Notes: generated by a model from the sequence alone, not told the origin. Shown: positions 35,732-45,622, counted from the first letter of the stretch. The stretch is DNA of 64,000 bases from Arenibacter sp. P308M17 (GCF_003426735.1 NZ_QVON01000002.1:868001-932000), one strand, 5' to 3'. A program made the numbers and translations.

Positions 35732-35796
35732 GAAATTTAACATTTAGCAAAATGTACGTTTAACCTAACCTTAACAAAAATGTTAAAATTTAGCGC

Positions 35797-36384
35797 TTAA
35801 ACCTTTATTTTAAGCAATTTATGATGAATTCGAAAAACTTCCCCTTCCGTGGCCTCAAGGTCTATATTTTCAATAATGAAGTCTGACAACCTCTCTTTTT
35901 CACTATCCGGCCATTGATTGTCCATACGTGCCATTAGCTGTTCCGCCGTAATTCCGTCCCTATCCACAACCCTTTGAATCCTGATGTCCCTTGGTGCGGT
36001 CACAAGGATTATTTTATCATAACGTTCCTGGTTCCCGCTTTCGAATATAATGGCGGCCTCTTGAATTACATAGGTGGCATTCTGGCGTTTGCACCAACTT
36101 TTAAAATGACGTCTCACAGCGGGATGTACTATATTGTTGAGACCTCGTAATAATATCTTATCCTTGAACACTTTCTTGGCTATATATCCCCTATTGGGTT
36201 CCCCATTCAAATAACTTTCCTTGCCCAAAAGGGCTTCAATGTCCTTTTTAATCTTTTTGGAACGGCCCATTAACTTCTTCGCCTCTACATCGGAATTATA
36301 TATGGGTACTCCCAATTTTTGGAACATAGATCCAACAGTAGATTTCCCACTACCAATCCCTCCTGTCAAGCCCACGATCATCAT
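35797..36384 (-). CDS. coaE: dephospho-CoA kinase
   Basis: 195 residues. Final step of coenzyme A synthesis. P-loop GLTGGIGSGKST (5-16), followed by VPIYNSDVEAKKLM, where the Asp is the catalytic base, and later HPAVRRHF and the lid motif RIQRVVDRDGITAEQLMARM. The last gene of a three-gene unit; its ATG overlaps the stop of the YbbR gene by four bases. Confidence 0.96.
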   Translation of the reverse strand: MMIVGLTGGIGSGKSTVGSMFQKLGVPIYNSDVEAKKLMGRSKKIKKDIEALLGKESYLNGEPNRGYIAKKVFKDKILLRGLNNIVHPAVRRHFKSWCKRQNATYVIQEAAIIFESGNQERYDKIILVTAPRDIRIQRVVDRDGITAEQLMARMDNQWPDSEKERLSDFIIENIDLEATEGEVFRIHHKLLKIKV

Positions 36385-37337
36385 TGCCTCTTCAGTATAA
36401 ATTCAACCTTATTCTCCCTTAACCGTACTACATTCACGCTATTGGGCTTTTTCGTCAGTTTTAGATCCAAAACATTTTCATTTTTGTCCTTGAGGTCGGA
36501 ATAATCGGCCGTAACCACAAAATCGGTTACCAACAATTCCTTAATGGCTCCCATGCGCCCCCTGCACAAAACCGATACCGATTCCGGAAACGTTCTTATC
36601 CCTACACCTTCCGGTACATTGATAACCACTACTGGAACCTTAAAAACCCTTTCTGAAAATTTAAATACTTTAGCGGACAAGTTTACACTAAGATGGGAAT
36701 ATTTGGTGTCTTTTAGTTCGGGCGGAAGATTCAATTTTAATTTTTTTGAAATATCACTGGTCGTATGTGGCAATACCAAAGTTTGGGTAGTAAGGCCCGT
36801 CAAAGTATCTATTTCCATTTTGGGGCCCATTACGGTAATGGAATCGGGCAACAGGGTATACGTGCTGTCCATTAGATAGTTTTGCTCCAAATCTATGGTG
36901 ACTTTAGGAAGTACAGGCACCTTTTTTCTAAAGAGTCTTTGGAAATTAAAAAATAGGGTATCCCTATCCATGTCCTCAACCCTTATAAACTTTGAAAGTT
37001 GATTTTCTATTTGGTTTCTGTATGCCGAAGGGGAAACAAAATACTTGGAGCCTCTTTTTTCCAGTTCGGAAAGGTCCACCTCCACCGTTTTATTTTTAAA
37101 CCCCAACATCAAGAATTGAAACCCACTGGCCCTTAACCGAACCTTAATGTTCCTTTTGGAAACGCTATTCAGCAATAAACTGTCCGGGGTGCTGCCATAA
37201 TTAATATCAAAGGTGGCGTTACTGGAATATTGTTCCGCCAAATTACTTACAAACCAAGCGAGACCGGAACATAATAGAAAGATCAGAAACAGTTTGACCT
37301 TTCTCTTGTTGAGTCCGTTTTTAATTTTATCCATCAA
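36381..37337 (-). CDS. YbbR-domain membrane-anchored protein
   Basis: 318 residues. One N-terminal membrane anchor (about 15-32, FLIFLLCSGLAWFVSNLAEQ) leaves the rest outside the cytoplasm. YbbR-like beta domains follow, marked by repeats such as PDSITVMGPKMEIDTLTGL and PESVSVLCRGRMGAIKELLV. In Firmicutes such proteins (CdaR) regulate the c-di-AMP cyclase; in Bacteroidota the gene is usually beside coaE, as here, and the role is unproven. It sits four bases after the glycosyltransferase gene and overlaps coaE. Confidence 0.88.
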   Translation of the reverse strand: MMDKIKNGLNKRKVKLFLIFLLCSGLAWFVSNLAEQYSSNATFDINYGSTPDSLLLNSVSKRNIKVRLRASGFQFLMLGFKNKTVEVDLSELEKRGSKYFVSPSAYRNQIENQLSKFIRVEDMDRDTLFFNFQRLFRKKVPVLPKVTIDLEQNYLMDSTYTLLPDSITVMGPKMEIDTLTGLTTQTLVLPHTTSDISKKLKLNLPPELKDTKYSHLSVNLSAKVFKFSERVFKVPVVVINVPEGVGIRTFPESVSVLCRGRMGAIKELLVTDFVVTADYSDLKDKNENVLDLKLTKKPNSVNVVRLRENKVEFILKRQ

Positions 37338-37341
37338 CTTA

Positions 37342-38349
37342 TTACAGCGTTTTAAAGAAAAGCTTGGGAAATAGCTCCTCCGGTTTTTTATTGCTTATTG
37401 CTATAAGCATCGAATTTTTCAAAAATCCATAGCCATAGCCCGCAAATTGGATGACCACCGCTATCAATGACAGCATAGCCACCTTAAAATTTTTATTGAC
37501 TACCAAGGAATGCACAAAAAGTAAACCAAAATAAAGGACATATATTGCAAATGGCCAAAAAACGCCTAATGCCCACATGGCCACGGCCCCTACAAACCCT
37601 AAACAGAACAGGGTAGGGAACCAATAGGTTATTTTGGCACTGTTGGGGTGCCAATGGTTTAATACAGGTCTTACCATTCCAAATTTTTTGACCTGGGTGT
37701 AAAATTTGTTCCAATCTATCCGCCTTTTGTGGTATACAAAGGCATCTTGGATCAATTTGGTGTCATAGCCCGCTTCCCATATTCTAAAGATAAGGTCGGG
37801 ATCTTCCCCTGGGTGTATATTGCCATATCCAAGGGTTTTTTCAAAGGCCGCCCTGGATATTCCCATATTAAAGCTCCTGGGCTGAAATTTACCTACGGCC
37901 CGTTTATTCCCCCTTATCCCCCCTGTGGTAAGGATTGAGGTCATCGCATAATTAATGGCCTTTTGTACAGGAGTAAAAGTAGGGTGTGCCGCATCCGGCC
38001 CCCCAAAACAATCCACATAATTATTTTTCAAGGACTGCTCCACCACGGACAAATAATGGCTTGGAATTATACAATCGGAATCCAGCACTATAAAATAATT
38101 GCCATGCGCGCGATTCATGCCATAATTACGGGAATCACCGGGACCCGAGTTCTTCTTCTTCAAATATGTTATGGACAATCCATCCCCATACTTTTTCACT
38201 ACATCTTCGGAACTTTCCAAGGAACCGTCCTCTACCACCACCACCTCAAAAGATTTATCATAGTCCTGCACTGAAAGGCTTTCCAGCAATTCATCTATCT
38301 CATTGGGCCTATTGTAGACCGGTACTATAAAAGAAAAAAATAAGTCCAT
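37342..38349 (-). CDS. family 2 glycosyltransferase with C-terminal membrane helices
   Basis: 335 residues. The GT-A catalytic domain has FIVPVYNRPNEIDELLESL (about 7-25), VVVEDGS, the metal-binding DSD in FIVLDSDCIIPSHYL, and the later GEDPDLIFRIWEAG with the ED base. Two to three membrane helices are at about 240-310. It transfers a sugar from a nucleotide donor to a membrane-bound or lipid acceptor; the product is unknown. First gene of the unit with ybbR and coaE. Confidence 0.92.
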   Translation of the reverse strand: MDLFFSFIVPVYNRPNEIDELLESLSVQDYDKSFEVVVVEDGSLESSEDVVKKYGDGLSITYLKKKNSGPGDSRNYGMNRAHGNYFIVLDSDCIIPSHYLSVVEQSLKNNYVDCFGGPDAAHPTFTPVQKAINYAMTSILTTGGIRGNKRAVGKFQPRSFNMGISRAAFEKTLGYGNIHPGEDPDLIFRIWEAGYDTKLIQDAFVYHKRRIDWNKFYTQVKKFGMVRPVLNHWHPNSAKITYWFPTLFCLGFVGAVAMWALGVFWPFAIYVLYFGLLFVHSLVVNKNFKVAMLSLIAVVIQFAGYGYGFLKNSMLIAISNKKPEELFPKLFFKTL

Positions 38350-38460
38350 TGGGTTTCTTTACTATTTAAAATTGCGGAACAATAGTGTTGGCCTGCCCTC
38401 ACCCCTTCTGCAACTGCATAATTCCATTTATTAGATGCGACCCCCGTATTAAACCAATAA

Positions 38461-38483
38461 TAACTTGGCTATCGGGCAAGTTA
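38461..38483 (-). terminator. candidate terminator hairpin after fabI
   Basis: TAACTTG (38461-38467) and CAAGTTA (38477-38483) are perfect complements 18 bases beyond the fabI stop; T-rich sequence follows on the minus strand, but not a clean T tract. Confidence 0.45.
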
Positions 38484-38500
38484 CCCTAATACCCGCGAAG

Positions 38501-39313
38501 CTATTCTGAAAACGTATCGATTACTTCCTGACTAACACCAGTATTGGAAAAACCGCCATCGTGGAACAAATTCTGCATGGTAACCTTTCTAGTGAAATCC
38601 GAAAAAAGGGTAACGGTATAATCCGCACAATCCTGAGCGGTTGCATTTCCCAAAGGGGACATCTTATCGGCATAGGAAATAAAACTGTTAAACCCCTTAA
38701 CTCCCTGCCCTGCCGTGGTAGCTGTTGGGGATTGGGATATGGTGTTTACCCTCACCTTCTTCTCCTTGCCAAAAAAATAGCCAAAACTACGGGCAACCGA
38801 TTCCAAATAGGCCTTATTGTCGGCCATATCATTATAATCAGGAAAGGTCCTCTGGGCGGCGATATAGGTCAAAGCTACGATGCTTCCCCATTCGTTCATG
38901 GCATCCGCCTTGTAAAGGCTCTGCATTACTTTGTGGAAAGATAGTGCGGATACATCCCAACCCTTGGTGGTAAAATCATACCTTCCATCTGTATAGGCCC
39001 TACCCTTGCGTACGTTGACGGACATCCCAATGGAGTGCAGTACAAAATCTATTTTACCTCCCAAAATCTCCATGGATCGCCTAATCAAATTATCCAAATC
39101 CTCTTCGCTCGTGGCATCGGCAGGAATAACCTTGGAGCCCGTGTTTTTTGCAAGTTCATCTATCTGCCCCATACGCATGGCTATGGGCGCGTTGGTCAGG
39201 ATAAAGGTCCCCCCTTCGGCATGTATGGTTTCTGCAGTTTTCCAAGCGATGGAATTGGCGTCCAATGCCCCAAAAATAATTCCCTTTTTTCCTTTTAATA
39301 AATTAAACGACAT
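38501..39313 (-). CDS. fabI: enoyl-[acyl-carrier-protein] reductase (NADH), FabI type
   Basis: 270 residues. It reduces enoyl-ACP in the last step of each fatty-acid elongation cycle. The cofactor region is KGKKGIIFGALDANSIAWK; the catalytic Tyr-x6-Lys pair is in FPDYNDMADNKAYLE, and QSPTATTAGQGVKGF forms the substrate loop. It resembles FabI and not FabV or FabK, so a triclosan-type inhibitor site should be present. Monocistronic, with a TATCTTTG -7 element upstream. Confidence 0.95.
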   Translation of the reverse strand: MSFNLLKGKKGIIFGALDANSIAWKTAETIHAEGGTFILTNAPIAMRMGQIDELAKNTGSKVIPADATSEEDLDNLIRRSMEILGGKIDFVLHSIGMSVNVRKGRAYTDGRYDFTTKGWDVSALSFHKVMQSLYKADAMNEWGSIVALTYIAAQRTFPDYNDMADNKAYLESVARSFGYFFGKEKKVRVNTISQSPTATTAGQGVKGFNSFISYADKMSPLGNATAQDCADYTVTLFSDFTRKVTMQNLFHDGGFSNTGVSQEVIDTFSE

Positions 39314-39341
39314 AGTCTATTATTTGTGCTTTTTAGATCGC

Positions 39342-39349
39342 CAAAGATA
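39342..39349 (-). promoter_or_regulatory. candidate -7 element of fabI (TATCTTTG)
   Basis: Exact TAnnTTTG on the minus strand, 28 bases before the fabI ATG. The rest of the 244-base gap up to recN contains no gene that I can see. Confidence 0.45.
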
Positions 39350-39557
39350 TTAAAAATTAGTGGGTAGACCGTAGAAAGAGGAAGGTATAAAAATCATTTC
39401 CCATTATGGAGTACCCTTGAAAAATATCCCCTAAGTACGTTGTTATAGCCCTTTTACATGGAAACAGGTGTAAGGAAAATAAGTTTGTTTTACACGAACA
39501 GGCCCATACCATACCCCTGATCGAAATTTGAGGTTTCCCTACCGCTACATACGAAAG

Positions 39558-41210
39558 TTAATCCAGCAACTGCCTTGCATGTGCCAAAGCCGATTCGGAC
39601 AAGTTTTTTCCTCCCAACATTTCTGCCAGCTCTACAACCCTTTCTTCTGAAGTAAGCCTTTTCATTTTGGTGTTGGTCCCCATCAGTTCCTCTGTCTTGT
39701 ACACTTTAAAATGATGCACCCCTTTGGCGGCCACCTGTGGCAGATGGGTAATGGAAAATATCTGCATGGAATTGCTCATATCCTTCATAATATCTCCCAT
39801 TTTATTGGAAATTTCCCCGGATACCCCCGTATCTATCTCATCGAACATCATAGTAGGCAGCTGTTCGTATCGGGCCAAAATAGCCTTAATGGTCAACATA
39901 ATCCTAGAAAGTTCCCCACCGGAGGCCACCTTCTTGAGGTCTCCATAAGCGGACCCCTTGTTCGCCGAAAACAAAAAGCTAAGATTGTCCCTACCTGTGG
40001 GTTTAAACTCTTTGGCTGCCGAAATTTCAATTTTAAAGGTAGCACTTGCCATTCCCAAGTCGATCAAAGTTTCCTCCAATTGGCTTTTTAGCTTTGGAAC
40101 AACCAACTTCCTTTTCTTACTTATGCTGGATGCTTCGGTGTTCAAAGCCTTTTCCAATTGCTGCAGCTCCTTCCTTTTGCGATCTATATCCGTAGCAACA
40201 TTCTCCGTGGCACTGACCTTTTCATCAAGATTATCCCTAATTTCCAATAATTCCGAAATAGTCTGGACCTTGTGTTTCTTTAAAAGATCATAAAGCAATT
40301 GAAGCTTGGCATTTACCTGTTCCAACAACTGTGGATCGGCCTCTACCTTGTCATTTAGAATAGTGAATTCGTTGGAGATATCATCCAACTCAATAAACAC
40401 CGATTTTACGCGTTCATTTATATCCGAATATTGATGGCCAAAACTGGCCAACTTATTGGATACCTGCTTAAGCGCTGTAAGTAGGTTTATCAGCCCAATC
40501 TGCTCATCATTCAATAGCTGTTGCCCGTGGGACAATTGTTCTAGGATAACCTCCACATTGTTCAGCTGTTCGTACTGCTCTTCCAGCTCCTCCAGTATTC
40601 CTTCTTTTAAAGGTGCCACATTTAATTCCTGTAATAAAAAACTATTGTATTCGTGTTCTTTGGTGGCACTATTCTGAAAATCCACCAGTTTTTGTAACTG
40701 CTTTTGTGTAGATTGATATAAGAGCAACTTTGAGGAGTACTCCCCAAGCAACTGTCCATTATCGGCCAGGGCATCAATAACTTTTAGTTGAAAATCATTA
40801 TCGGCAAGTCGCAACGTTTGGTGCTGGGAGTGCACATCTATCAATTGATCTCCCAACTCGGACAAAATATCCAAGGTCACAGGGGAATCATTGATAAAGG
40901 CCCTGGATTTACCACTCGGTAAAATCTCCCTTCTCAATATGGTCTTTTTCTCATAATCCAGGTCGTTTTCGGTAAAAAAAGCCTCCAGACCGTATTTGGA
41001 AATTTCAAATTCCGCCTCTACGATGCATTTATCCTCCTTCTCCCTTAAGGAGGAAAGATCCGCTCTTTTACCCAATACCAAGGACAGCCCACCCAATAAA
41101 ATGGATTTTCCGGCACCTGTTTCACCTGTTATTACCGTAAAACCATTGGTAAACTTAACGTTTAGATGGTCTATTAAGGCGTAATTCTTTATGGAAAGAT
41201 TTGTCAGCAA
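39558..41210 (-). CDS. recN: DNA repair protein RecN
   Basis: 550 residues. An SMC-like ATPase for double-strand break repair. The N-terminal half has NYALIDHLNVKF and Walker A TGETGAGKS (28-36); the centre (about 150-380) is a long coiled coil, and the C-terminal half has ASGGELSRIMLTIKAIL (signature), Walker B MMFDEIDTGVSGE and QIFSITHLPQVAAKG. Last gene of the minus-strand cluster that starts at DUF6913; a 121-base gap separates it from the DUF4835 gene. Confidence 0.97.
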   Translation of the reverse strand: MLTNLSIKNYALIDHLNVKFTNGFTVITGETGAGKSILLGGLSLVLGKRADLSSLREKEDKCIVEAEFEISKYGLEAFFTENDLDYEKKTILRREILPSGKSRAFINDSPVTLDILSELGDQLIDVHSQHQTLRLADNDFQLKVIDALADNGQLLGEYSSKLLLYQSTQKQLQKLVDFQNSATKEHEYNSFLLQELNVAPLKEGILEELEEQYEQLNNVEVILEQLSHGQQLLNDEQIGLINLLTALKQVSNKLASFGHQYSDINERVKSVFIELDDISNEFTILNDKVEADPQLLEQVNAKLQLLYDLLKKHKVQTISELLEIRDNLDEKVSATENVATDIDRKRKELQQLEKALNTEASSISKKRKLVVPKLKSQLEETLIDLGMASATFKIEISAAKEFKPTGRDNLSFLFSANKGSAYGDLKKVASGGELSRIMLTIKAILARYEQLPTMMFDEIDTGVSGEISNKMGDIMKDMSNSMQIFSITHLPQVAAKGVHHFKVYKTEELMGTNTKMKRLTSEERVVELAEMLGGKNLSESALAHARQLLD

Positions 41211-41331
41211 GGTTTATTATCTAAGATTGCCGTAAAGATAATTTATATTGCCTTGGAAAAAAATGTGTGGTAAAAAATTTCTCTATACCCCCATAACGAA
41301 GGGAGACCAAATAATTTTGTCCTGATTCCGA

Positions 41332-42222
41332 TCAAAATTTTATTTCGTTCCAAGTCGACGAATACATTGGGGCAATTTTGTTCAAGGTTTCCTTAAGCTG
41401 TACAATATCCACTTTTGGTCCGTCGGAAAAAACGTTTTGTATCTCTTCCGACTTCGCATCAAAAAAAGTTTGGATCAAAAAGGCATTGGGATATCTGCCC
41501 GCCATGGTCTCCAGTAAACGCATACTACCGGCAACTACCTGCTTTCCCGTACTGTTATTATCCGCCAGCACATCCAATCCCTTTCTGTGATAATTGTACA
41601 TTGCTATTCTATATTCCCTGTAAGAATTGGACAACAGGTTATCCACCAACTCGAATCTGCTTCTTTGTCCCGATGTCTGTGACCATCCGGAAAAACCGGC
41701 ACTTTGTGCCAAAGTAACCACTTGTTGCGCCTTTTTGTAAAAATCGGTTCCGCCCTCCAAAGAAAAAGTGTCGGCATCCAGTCCCAAAATAATATAGGAA
41801 TAGAAAGATACCACCCCTACCAAATTGGAAGTAATATTGTTTTCGTTCAAGATCAAAGGCTGAAACTCAATATAATCGAAACTGAATTGATTGTCCTTAT
41901 AATTAAAAACAGGACTTTCATAGGAGGTATTAAAAACAGGTCTTGAGGATTGAATTTGAATATTCCCTTTAAACCTACTGGATTCATACTCCGTAATGGT
42001 AATGAACATTTGGGCGTTCACCCTTTCATTCTCCTTATAGACCCGATTGGACCATCTGTTCTTATTTACAAAATCGTTTAGGGAACGTTCCAAGGTCTTA
42101 AAAATCTGTTGATTGGTCTGCCCAACCTGATCCGAATTTATAGTAACCACACAATTCAATTCTTGGGCTCCCAAGGCCATGGAAGTTATAAAACAAATAA
42201 TGGTCAAAGATAAATTACGCAT
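41332..42222 (-). CDS. DUF4835 / PorD-like secreted protein
   Basis: 296 residues from the ATG at 42222 (MRNLSLTIICFITSMALGAQ), which gives a proper signal peptide. An in-frame ATG 21 bases upstream, inside coaBC, would spoil it. The mature part begins ELNCVVTINSDQVGQTNQQI, then FKTLERSLNDFVNKNRW and later FYSYIILGLDADTFSLEGG, typical of the DUF4835 family. Some annotations name this family PorD and link it to type IX secretion; I recall the name but cannot verify the evidence. Probably periplasmic. The start overlaps the coaBC stop by eight bases, so the two are translationally coupled. Confidence 0.88.
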   Translation of the reverse strand: MRNLSLTIICFITSMALGAQELNCVVTINSDQVGQTNQQIFKTLERSLNDFVNKNRWSNRVYKENERVNAQMFITITEYESSRFKGNIQIQSSRPVFNTSYESPVFNYKDNQFSFDYIEFQPLILNENNITSNLVGVVSFYSYIILGLDADTFSLEGGTDFYKKAQQVVTLAQSAGFSGWSQTSGQRSRFELVDNLLSNSYREYRIAMYNYHRKGLDVLADNNSTGKQVVAGSMRLLETMAGRYPNAFLIQTFFDAKSEEIQNVFSDGPKVDIVQLKETLNKIAPMYSSTWNEIKF

Positions 42223-43420
42223 GGATCCTGTTCTTGATTTCATTTAAAATATCCAAGGCTACCTCTGCCTTGGTCTTTAACCCAAACGTTTTAATATCCA
42301 AATTCTTATCTATGAACGATATTTTATTGGTCAATTTTCCAAAACCTGCACCGCTATCGTTCATGGAATTTAGGACAATGGCGTCCAGGTTTTTTCGTTT
42401 CAATTTTCCAATGGCATTTTCAACCTCATTTTCGGTTTCCAGCGCAAAACCGACCAAGAACTGGTTATTTTTCATCTCTCCCAAAGAAAATAGGATGTCC
42501 TTGTTCCTTACCAAGGTAATGGTAAATTCATCGGACGTCTTCTTTATTTTCTGTTCAGCTACCAGTTTAGGTTTATAATCGGCAACCGCCGCAGCACAAA
42601 TAGCGATATCCACCTCCGGGTACAGGGCCACCGTTTCCCTATACATTTCATCTGCCGAAGTTACTTTGACCAGTTTTATCAGGGAATGTTGAATACTTAA
42701 ATGGGACGGACCGGATACCAAATATACCTTAGCGCCAAGCTTGGCGGCATTTTGTGCCAATTCGTACCCCATTAGGCCCGATGAATGATTTCCTATAAAC
42801 CTTACCGGATCTATAGCCTCATAGGTAGGGCCGGCCGTAATCAACACTATCTTGCCTTCCAACGGTAGGCCCTTGCCCAGATGATCATTGAGAAAACTTA
42901 CAATATCTTCAGGTTCGGCCATGCGGCCCTCCCCTATCAATCCACTGGCCAACTCTCCGGATGCGGCAGGAATCATTATATTCCCAAAGGATAACAGCTT
43001 TTTAAAGGTCGCTGTAGTGGAAGGATGTTTATACATATCCAAGTCCATCGCCGGAGCAAAATAAACAGGGCATTTTGCAGATAGGTAAGTGGCCATCAAC
43101 AGGTTGTCACAGGTACCATTAGCCATTTTGGACAGGGTATTGGCCGTAGCCGGAGCTATCAGCATAATATCGGCCCAAAGCCCCAGGGCTACATGGTTGT
43201 TCCAAGAAACCGTTCCACTTTCCTCATCTACAAATGAAGACAGTACGGCATTCTTGGACAGGGTAGCCAGGGTTAAGGGGGTAACAAAAGAGCTGGCGCT
43301 TTCCGTTAAAACTACTTTAACATTAGCGCCAGCTTTAATAAGTAAACGAACCAAAAAGGTGGTTTTATAAGCAGCTATACCCCCAGTAATGCCCAAAAGT
43401 ATATTCTTACCGCCCAACAT
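42215..43420 (-). CDS. coaBC: bifunctional phosphopantothenoylcysteine decarboxylase/phosphopantothenate-cysteine ligase
   Basis: 401 residues. The FMN-dependent CoaC part (1-180) has NILLGITGGIAAYKTTFLVR, SWNNHVALGLWADIMLIAPA with the catalytic His, and the substrate clamp APAMDLDMY. The CoaB part (about 185-401) has VLITAGPTYEAIDPVRFIGN, SSGLMGYELAQNA and AAAVADYKPK. Two steps of coenzyme A synthesis. It starts three bases after rpoZ and overlaps the DUF4835 start. Confidence 0.97.
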   Translation of the reverse strand: MLGGKNILLGITGGIAAYKTTFLVRLLIKAGANVKVVLTESASSFVTPLTLATLSKNAVLSSFVDEESGTVSWNNHVALGLWADIMLIAPATANTLSKMANGTCDNLLMATYLSAKCPVYFAPAMDLDMYKHPSTTATFKKLLSFGNIMIPAASGELASGLIGEGRMAEPEDIVSFLNDHLGKGLPLEGKIVLITAGPTYEAIDPVRFIGNHSSGLMGYELAQNAAKLGAKVYLVSGPSHLSIQHSLIKLVKVTSADEMYRETVALYPEVDIAICAAAVADYKPKLVAEQKIKKTSDEFTITLVRNKDILFSLGEMKNNQFLVGFALETENEVENAIGKLKRKNLDAIVLNSMNDSGAGFGKLTNKISFIDKNLDIKTFGLKTKAEVALDILNEIKNRIHA

Positions 43421-43423
43421 CCT

Positions 43424-43756
43424 CTAAGCGTCCTTCTCTGTATTCCTGTAGTAAATTTTATCGTCCAACCACTCCTTTACCGCTAATGCGTGTGGTTTGG
43501 GCAATTTTTCGTAGAATTTAGAAACTTCGATCTGTTCCTTGTTTTCAAAGACTTCTTCCAAACTATCGCTATAAGTGGCGAACTCTTCCAACTTTTCCAA
43601 AAGCTCTTTTTTAATTTCAGAATTAATCTGAACAGCTCTTTTGGCAGCTATTGAGATTGCCTCATAAATATTTCCAGTTTTGGCATCGAATTCATTTTTA
43701 TTGATCGTTACCGTAGAAACAGGAGCCTTCGAGTTCTTTAAATCGTTCATATTCAT
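43424..43756 (-). CDS. rpoZ: DNA-directed RNA polymerase omega subunit (Bacteroidota form)
   Basis: 110 residues. The core TGNIYEAISIAAKRAVQIN with the following helix SEIKKELLEKLEEF is the omega/Rpb6 signature. The C-terminal half, about 50 residues ending in LDDKIYYRNTEKDA, is an extension beyond E. coli omega and typical of this phylum. Omega helps assemble RNA polymerase. Located between bamD and coaBC, as in most Flavobacteria, with 13 and 3 base gaps. Confidence 0.92.
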   Translation of the reverse strand: MNMNDLKNSKAPVSTVTINKNEFDAKTGNIYEAISIAAKRAVQINSEIKKELLEKLEEFATYSDSLEEVFENKEQIEVSKFYEKLPKPHALAVKEWLDDKIYYRNTEKDA

Positions 43757-43769
43757 ATCAAATCGTATT

Positions 43770-44579
43770 TTATTTGGAATAAATTTCTAATTCTTTTTCA
43801 ACTTTTTCCAAGGTCTTATCGGCATCCTTGAGATACTTGGACTCGGGAAAGGATTTTTTTAAGGCCATATAAGCCGCCTTAGCATCATTCAACCTACTTT
43901 TTTTAAGATAATCAAAGCTGTTAAGCGCCAAATTGGTAGCTGAATCAAACTTATAATATAGGGCATCTTCGCGATAAACGGAACCGGGATTGTCCGAAAT
44001 AAAGTTATCAAAAGCCGCAACCGCCGGAGTTAAAAAGGTATAATCAAATTCCCCAATTGTATTGAACTGCTTTGCTATTTCGTAGGCTTTACGCTCTTTC
44101 TTGGTCGTCAATTCCTTGGCCATGATATTGGCCTCCACTAAAAACTCGGATTCCGGATAGGTATTGATAAAGTTTTGCAGTTTCATCAAGGCCTTGTCGG
44201 TATCCGTTTGATCCAAAGAATATTTAGGGGAAAGTTCATAGTAGCTTTTCGCCCCATAAAATCCTGCCTCTACTGCCTTATCACTTTTGGGATAGGATTT
44301 TAGGAACCTTTCGAACTGGTAACCTGCCATATTATAATCCTTGGTCTGGTAATACGAATCCGCAAGAAAGAACATAACACGTTCCCCTTGCGGCTTACCG
44401 ATATACTTTGGGGCAATCTGTTCCAATAATCGGTTGGCCCTTTTAAAATCCTTGGCATCGTAAAATTTTTCCGCCAAATCATATTTGGCCTTAACATCTT
44501 CATTTTTGAGTACCTTTTGGTACTCACTACAAGAGCTAAGGATGGCGACCAATAATAAAAAGGCAAATAGACGCTTCAT
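43770..44579 (-). CDS. bamD: outer membrane protein assembly factor BamD
   Basis: 269 residues from the ATG at 44579, which begins a standard lipoprotein signal (MKRLFAFLLLVAILSSC, Cys17); a start four codons upstream is less likely. The rest consists of TPR-like helical pairs: DLAEKFYDAKDFKRANRLLE, ADSYYQTKDYNMAGYQFERF and so on, as expected for the YfiO/BamD family. It is an inner-leaflet lipoprotein of the outer membrane BAM complex. It follows dapA but is separated from it by a terminator, and heads the bamD-rpoZ-coaBC-DUF4835 unit. Confidence 0.94.
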   Translation of the reverse strand: MKRLFAFLLLVAILSSCSEYQKVLKNEDVKAKYDLAEKFYDAKDFKRANRLLEQIAPKYIGKPQGERVMFFLADSYYQTKDYNMAGYQFERFLKSYPKSDKAVEAGFYGAKSYYELSPKYSLDQTDTDKALMKLQNFINTYPESEFLVEANIMAKELTTKKERKAYEIAKQFNTIGEFDYTFLTPAVAAFDNFISDNPGSVYREDALYYKFDSATNLALNSFDYLKKSRLNDAKAAYMALKKSFPESKYLKDADKTLEKVEKELEIYSK

Positions 44580-44701
44580 TTTTAAAAACATTCTGCAAAA
44601 TTAAGGATTCTAAACGGATTAATAAAACATTTTTATCGCGCTAAAATAGTCCGCCCCTCTACCAACTACAACATTTTTGTGCAAGTTTTAACTTTGTTGG
44701 T

Positions 44702-44727
44702 AAAAAACCCAATAAAAAATAGGGTTA
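44702..44727 (-). terminator. intrinsic terminator of dapA
   Basis: On the minus strand AACCC(T) and (A)GGGTT form a short stem followed by a run of six T just after the dapA stop, with the loop A/T only. It overlaps the last codons of the gene's 3' region. Confidence 0.6.
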
Positions 44728-44728
44728 T

Positions 44729-45622
44729 TTACTTAATCACCGTCTTTAGCAAAGTGTTCAAAAAACTCTTTATGGTCCTTTTTAGAGTTGTTGTGGCTTC
44801 TACCAATGGCAACCTAACGACCGCAGTTCCCAGGCCAATAGCTTCCAACAAAGCCTTGATTCCAGCAGGATTCCCTTCCTTAAAAATGAGATCCATACCG
44901 TCCTGAAGGGCATAGTGCAATGTAAAGGCTTCCTTGACCCTTCCTTCCAGCCCAAAACGTATCATTTGGGAAAATTCTGAAGGCAGTCCCTGTCCCAAAA
45001 CCGATATTACCCCGGAACCACCGGCCAATACCGTAGAAAGTGCCGTAAAATCATCTCCTGAAATTACCATAAAATCGGTGGGTTTATCCTTAATGGTACG
45101 CATTACTTGAACCATGTCGCCACAGGCCTCCTTTATACCTACAATATTATTGAAATCGTTGGCCAATCTCAAAACCGTTTCAGGAAGCATATTGCTCCCG
45201 GTCCTACCAGGTACATTGTACAATAATATTGGCTTTGGCGAGGCAAGGGAAATGGCTTTAAAATGCTGATAAATCCCCTCTTGGGAGGGCCTGTTATAAT
45301 AAGGTGAAACCGATAAAACGGCAATAAAATCCTTTAGATCGGTTTCCTGTAGTTCTTCAACAACGGCTGCCGTGTTATTGCTACCTACTCCCAAAACCAA
45401 TGGTAGTCTACCTGCATTGGCCTCCACAATGGTTTCGACGACCAATTGTTTTTCTTTTTTGGACAACACCACAGATTCTCCCGTAGTTCCCAAAACAACC
45501 AAATAATCTATTCCACCATCCACACAATAATTTACGATTTTTGCCAAGGCCATCGTATCTATAGAAAAATCCTCCTTAAAAGGAGTCACCAGGGCAACGC
45601 CCGTTCCTACTAACTGTTCCAT
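44729..45622 (-). CDS. dapA: 4-hydroxy-tetrahydrodipicolinate synthase
   Basis: 297 residues. It condenses pyruvate with aspartate semialdehyde, the first committed step toward lysine and diaminopimelate. The Schiff-base Lys164 is in [11 protein letters not shown]; Tyr135 in [12 protein letters not shown]; the TTGES motif at 46-50 gives the catalytic Thr. It overlaps the stop of the DUF6913 gene by one base, so the two are coupled. Confidence 0.97.
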   Translation of the reverse strand: MEQLVGTGVALVTPFKEDFSIDTMALAKIVNYCVDGGIDYLVVLGTTGESVVLSKKEKQLVVETIVEANAGRLPLVLGVGSNNTAAVVEELQETDLKDFIAVLSVSPYYNRPSQEGIYQHFKAISLASPKPILLYNVPGRTGSNMLPETVLRLANDFNNIVGIKEACGDMVQVMRTIKDKPTDFMVISGDDFTALSTVLAGGSGVISVLGQGLPSEFSQMIRFGLEGRVKEAFTLHYALQDGMDLIFKEGNPAGIKALLEAIGLGTAVVRLPLVEATTTLKRTIKSFLNTLLKTVIK

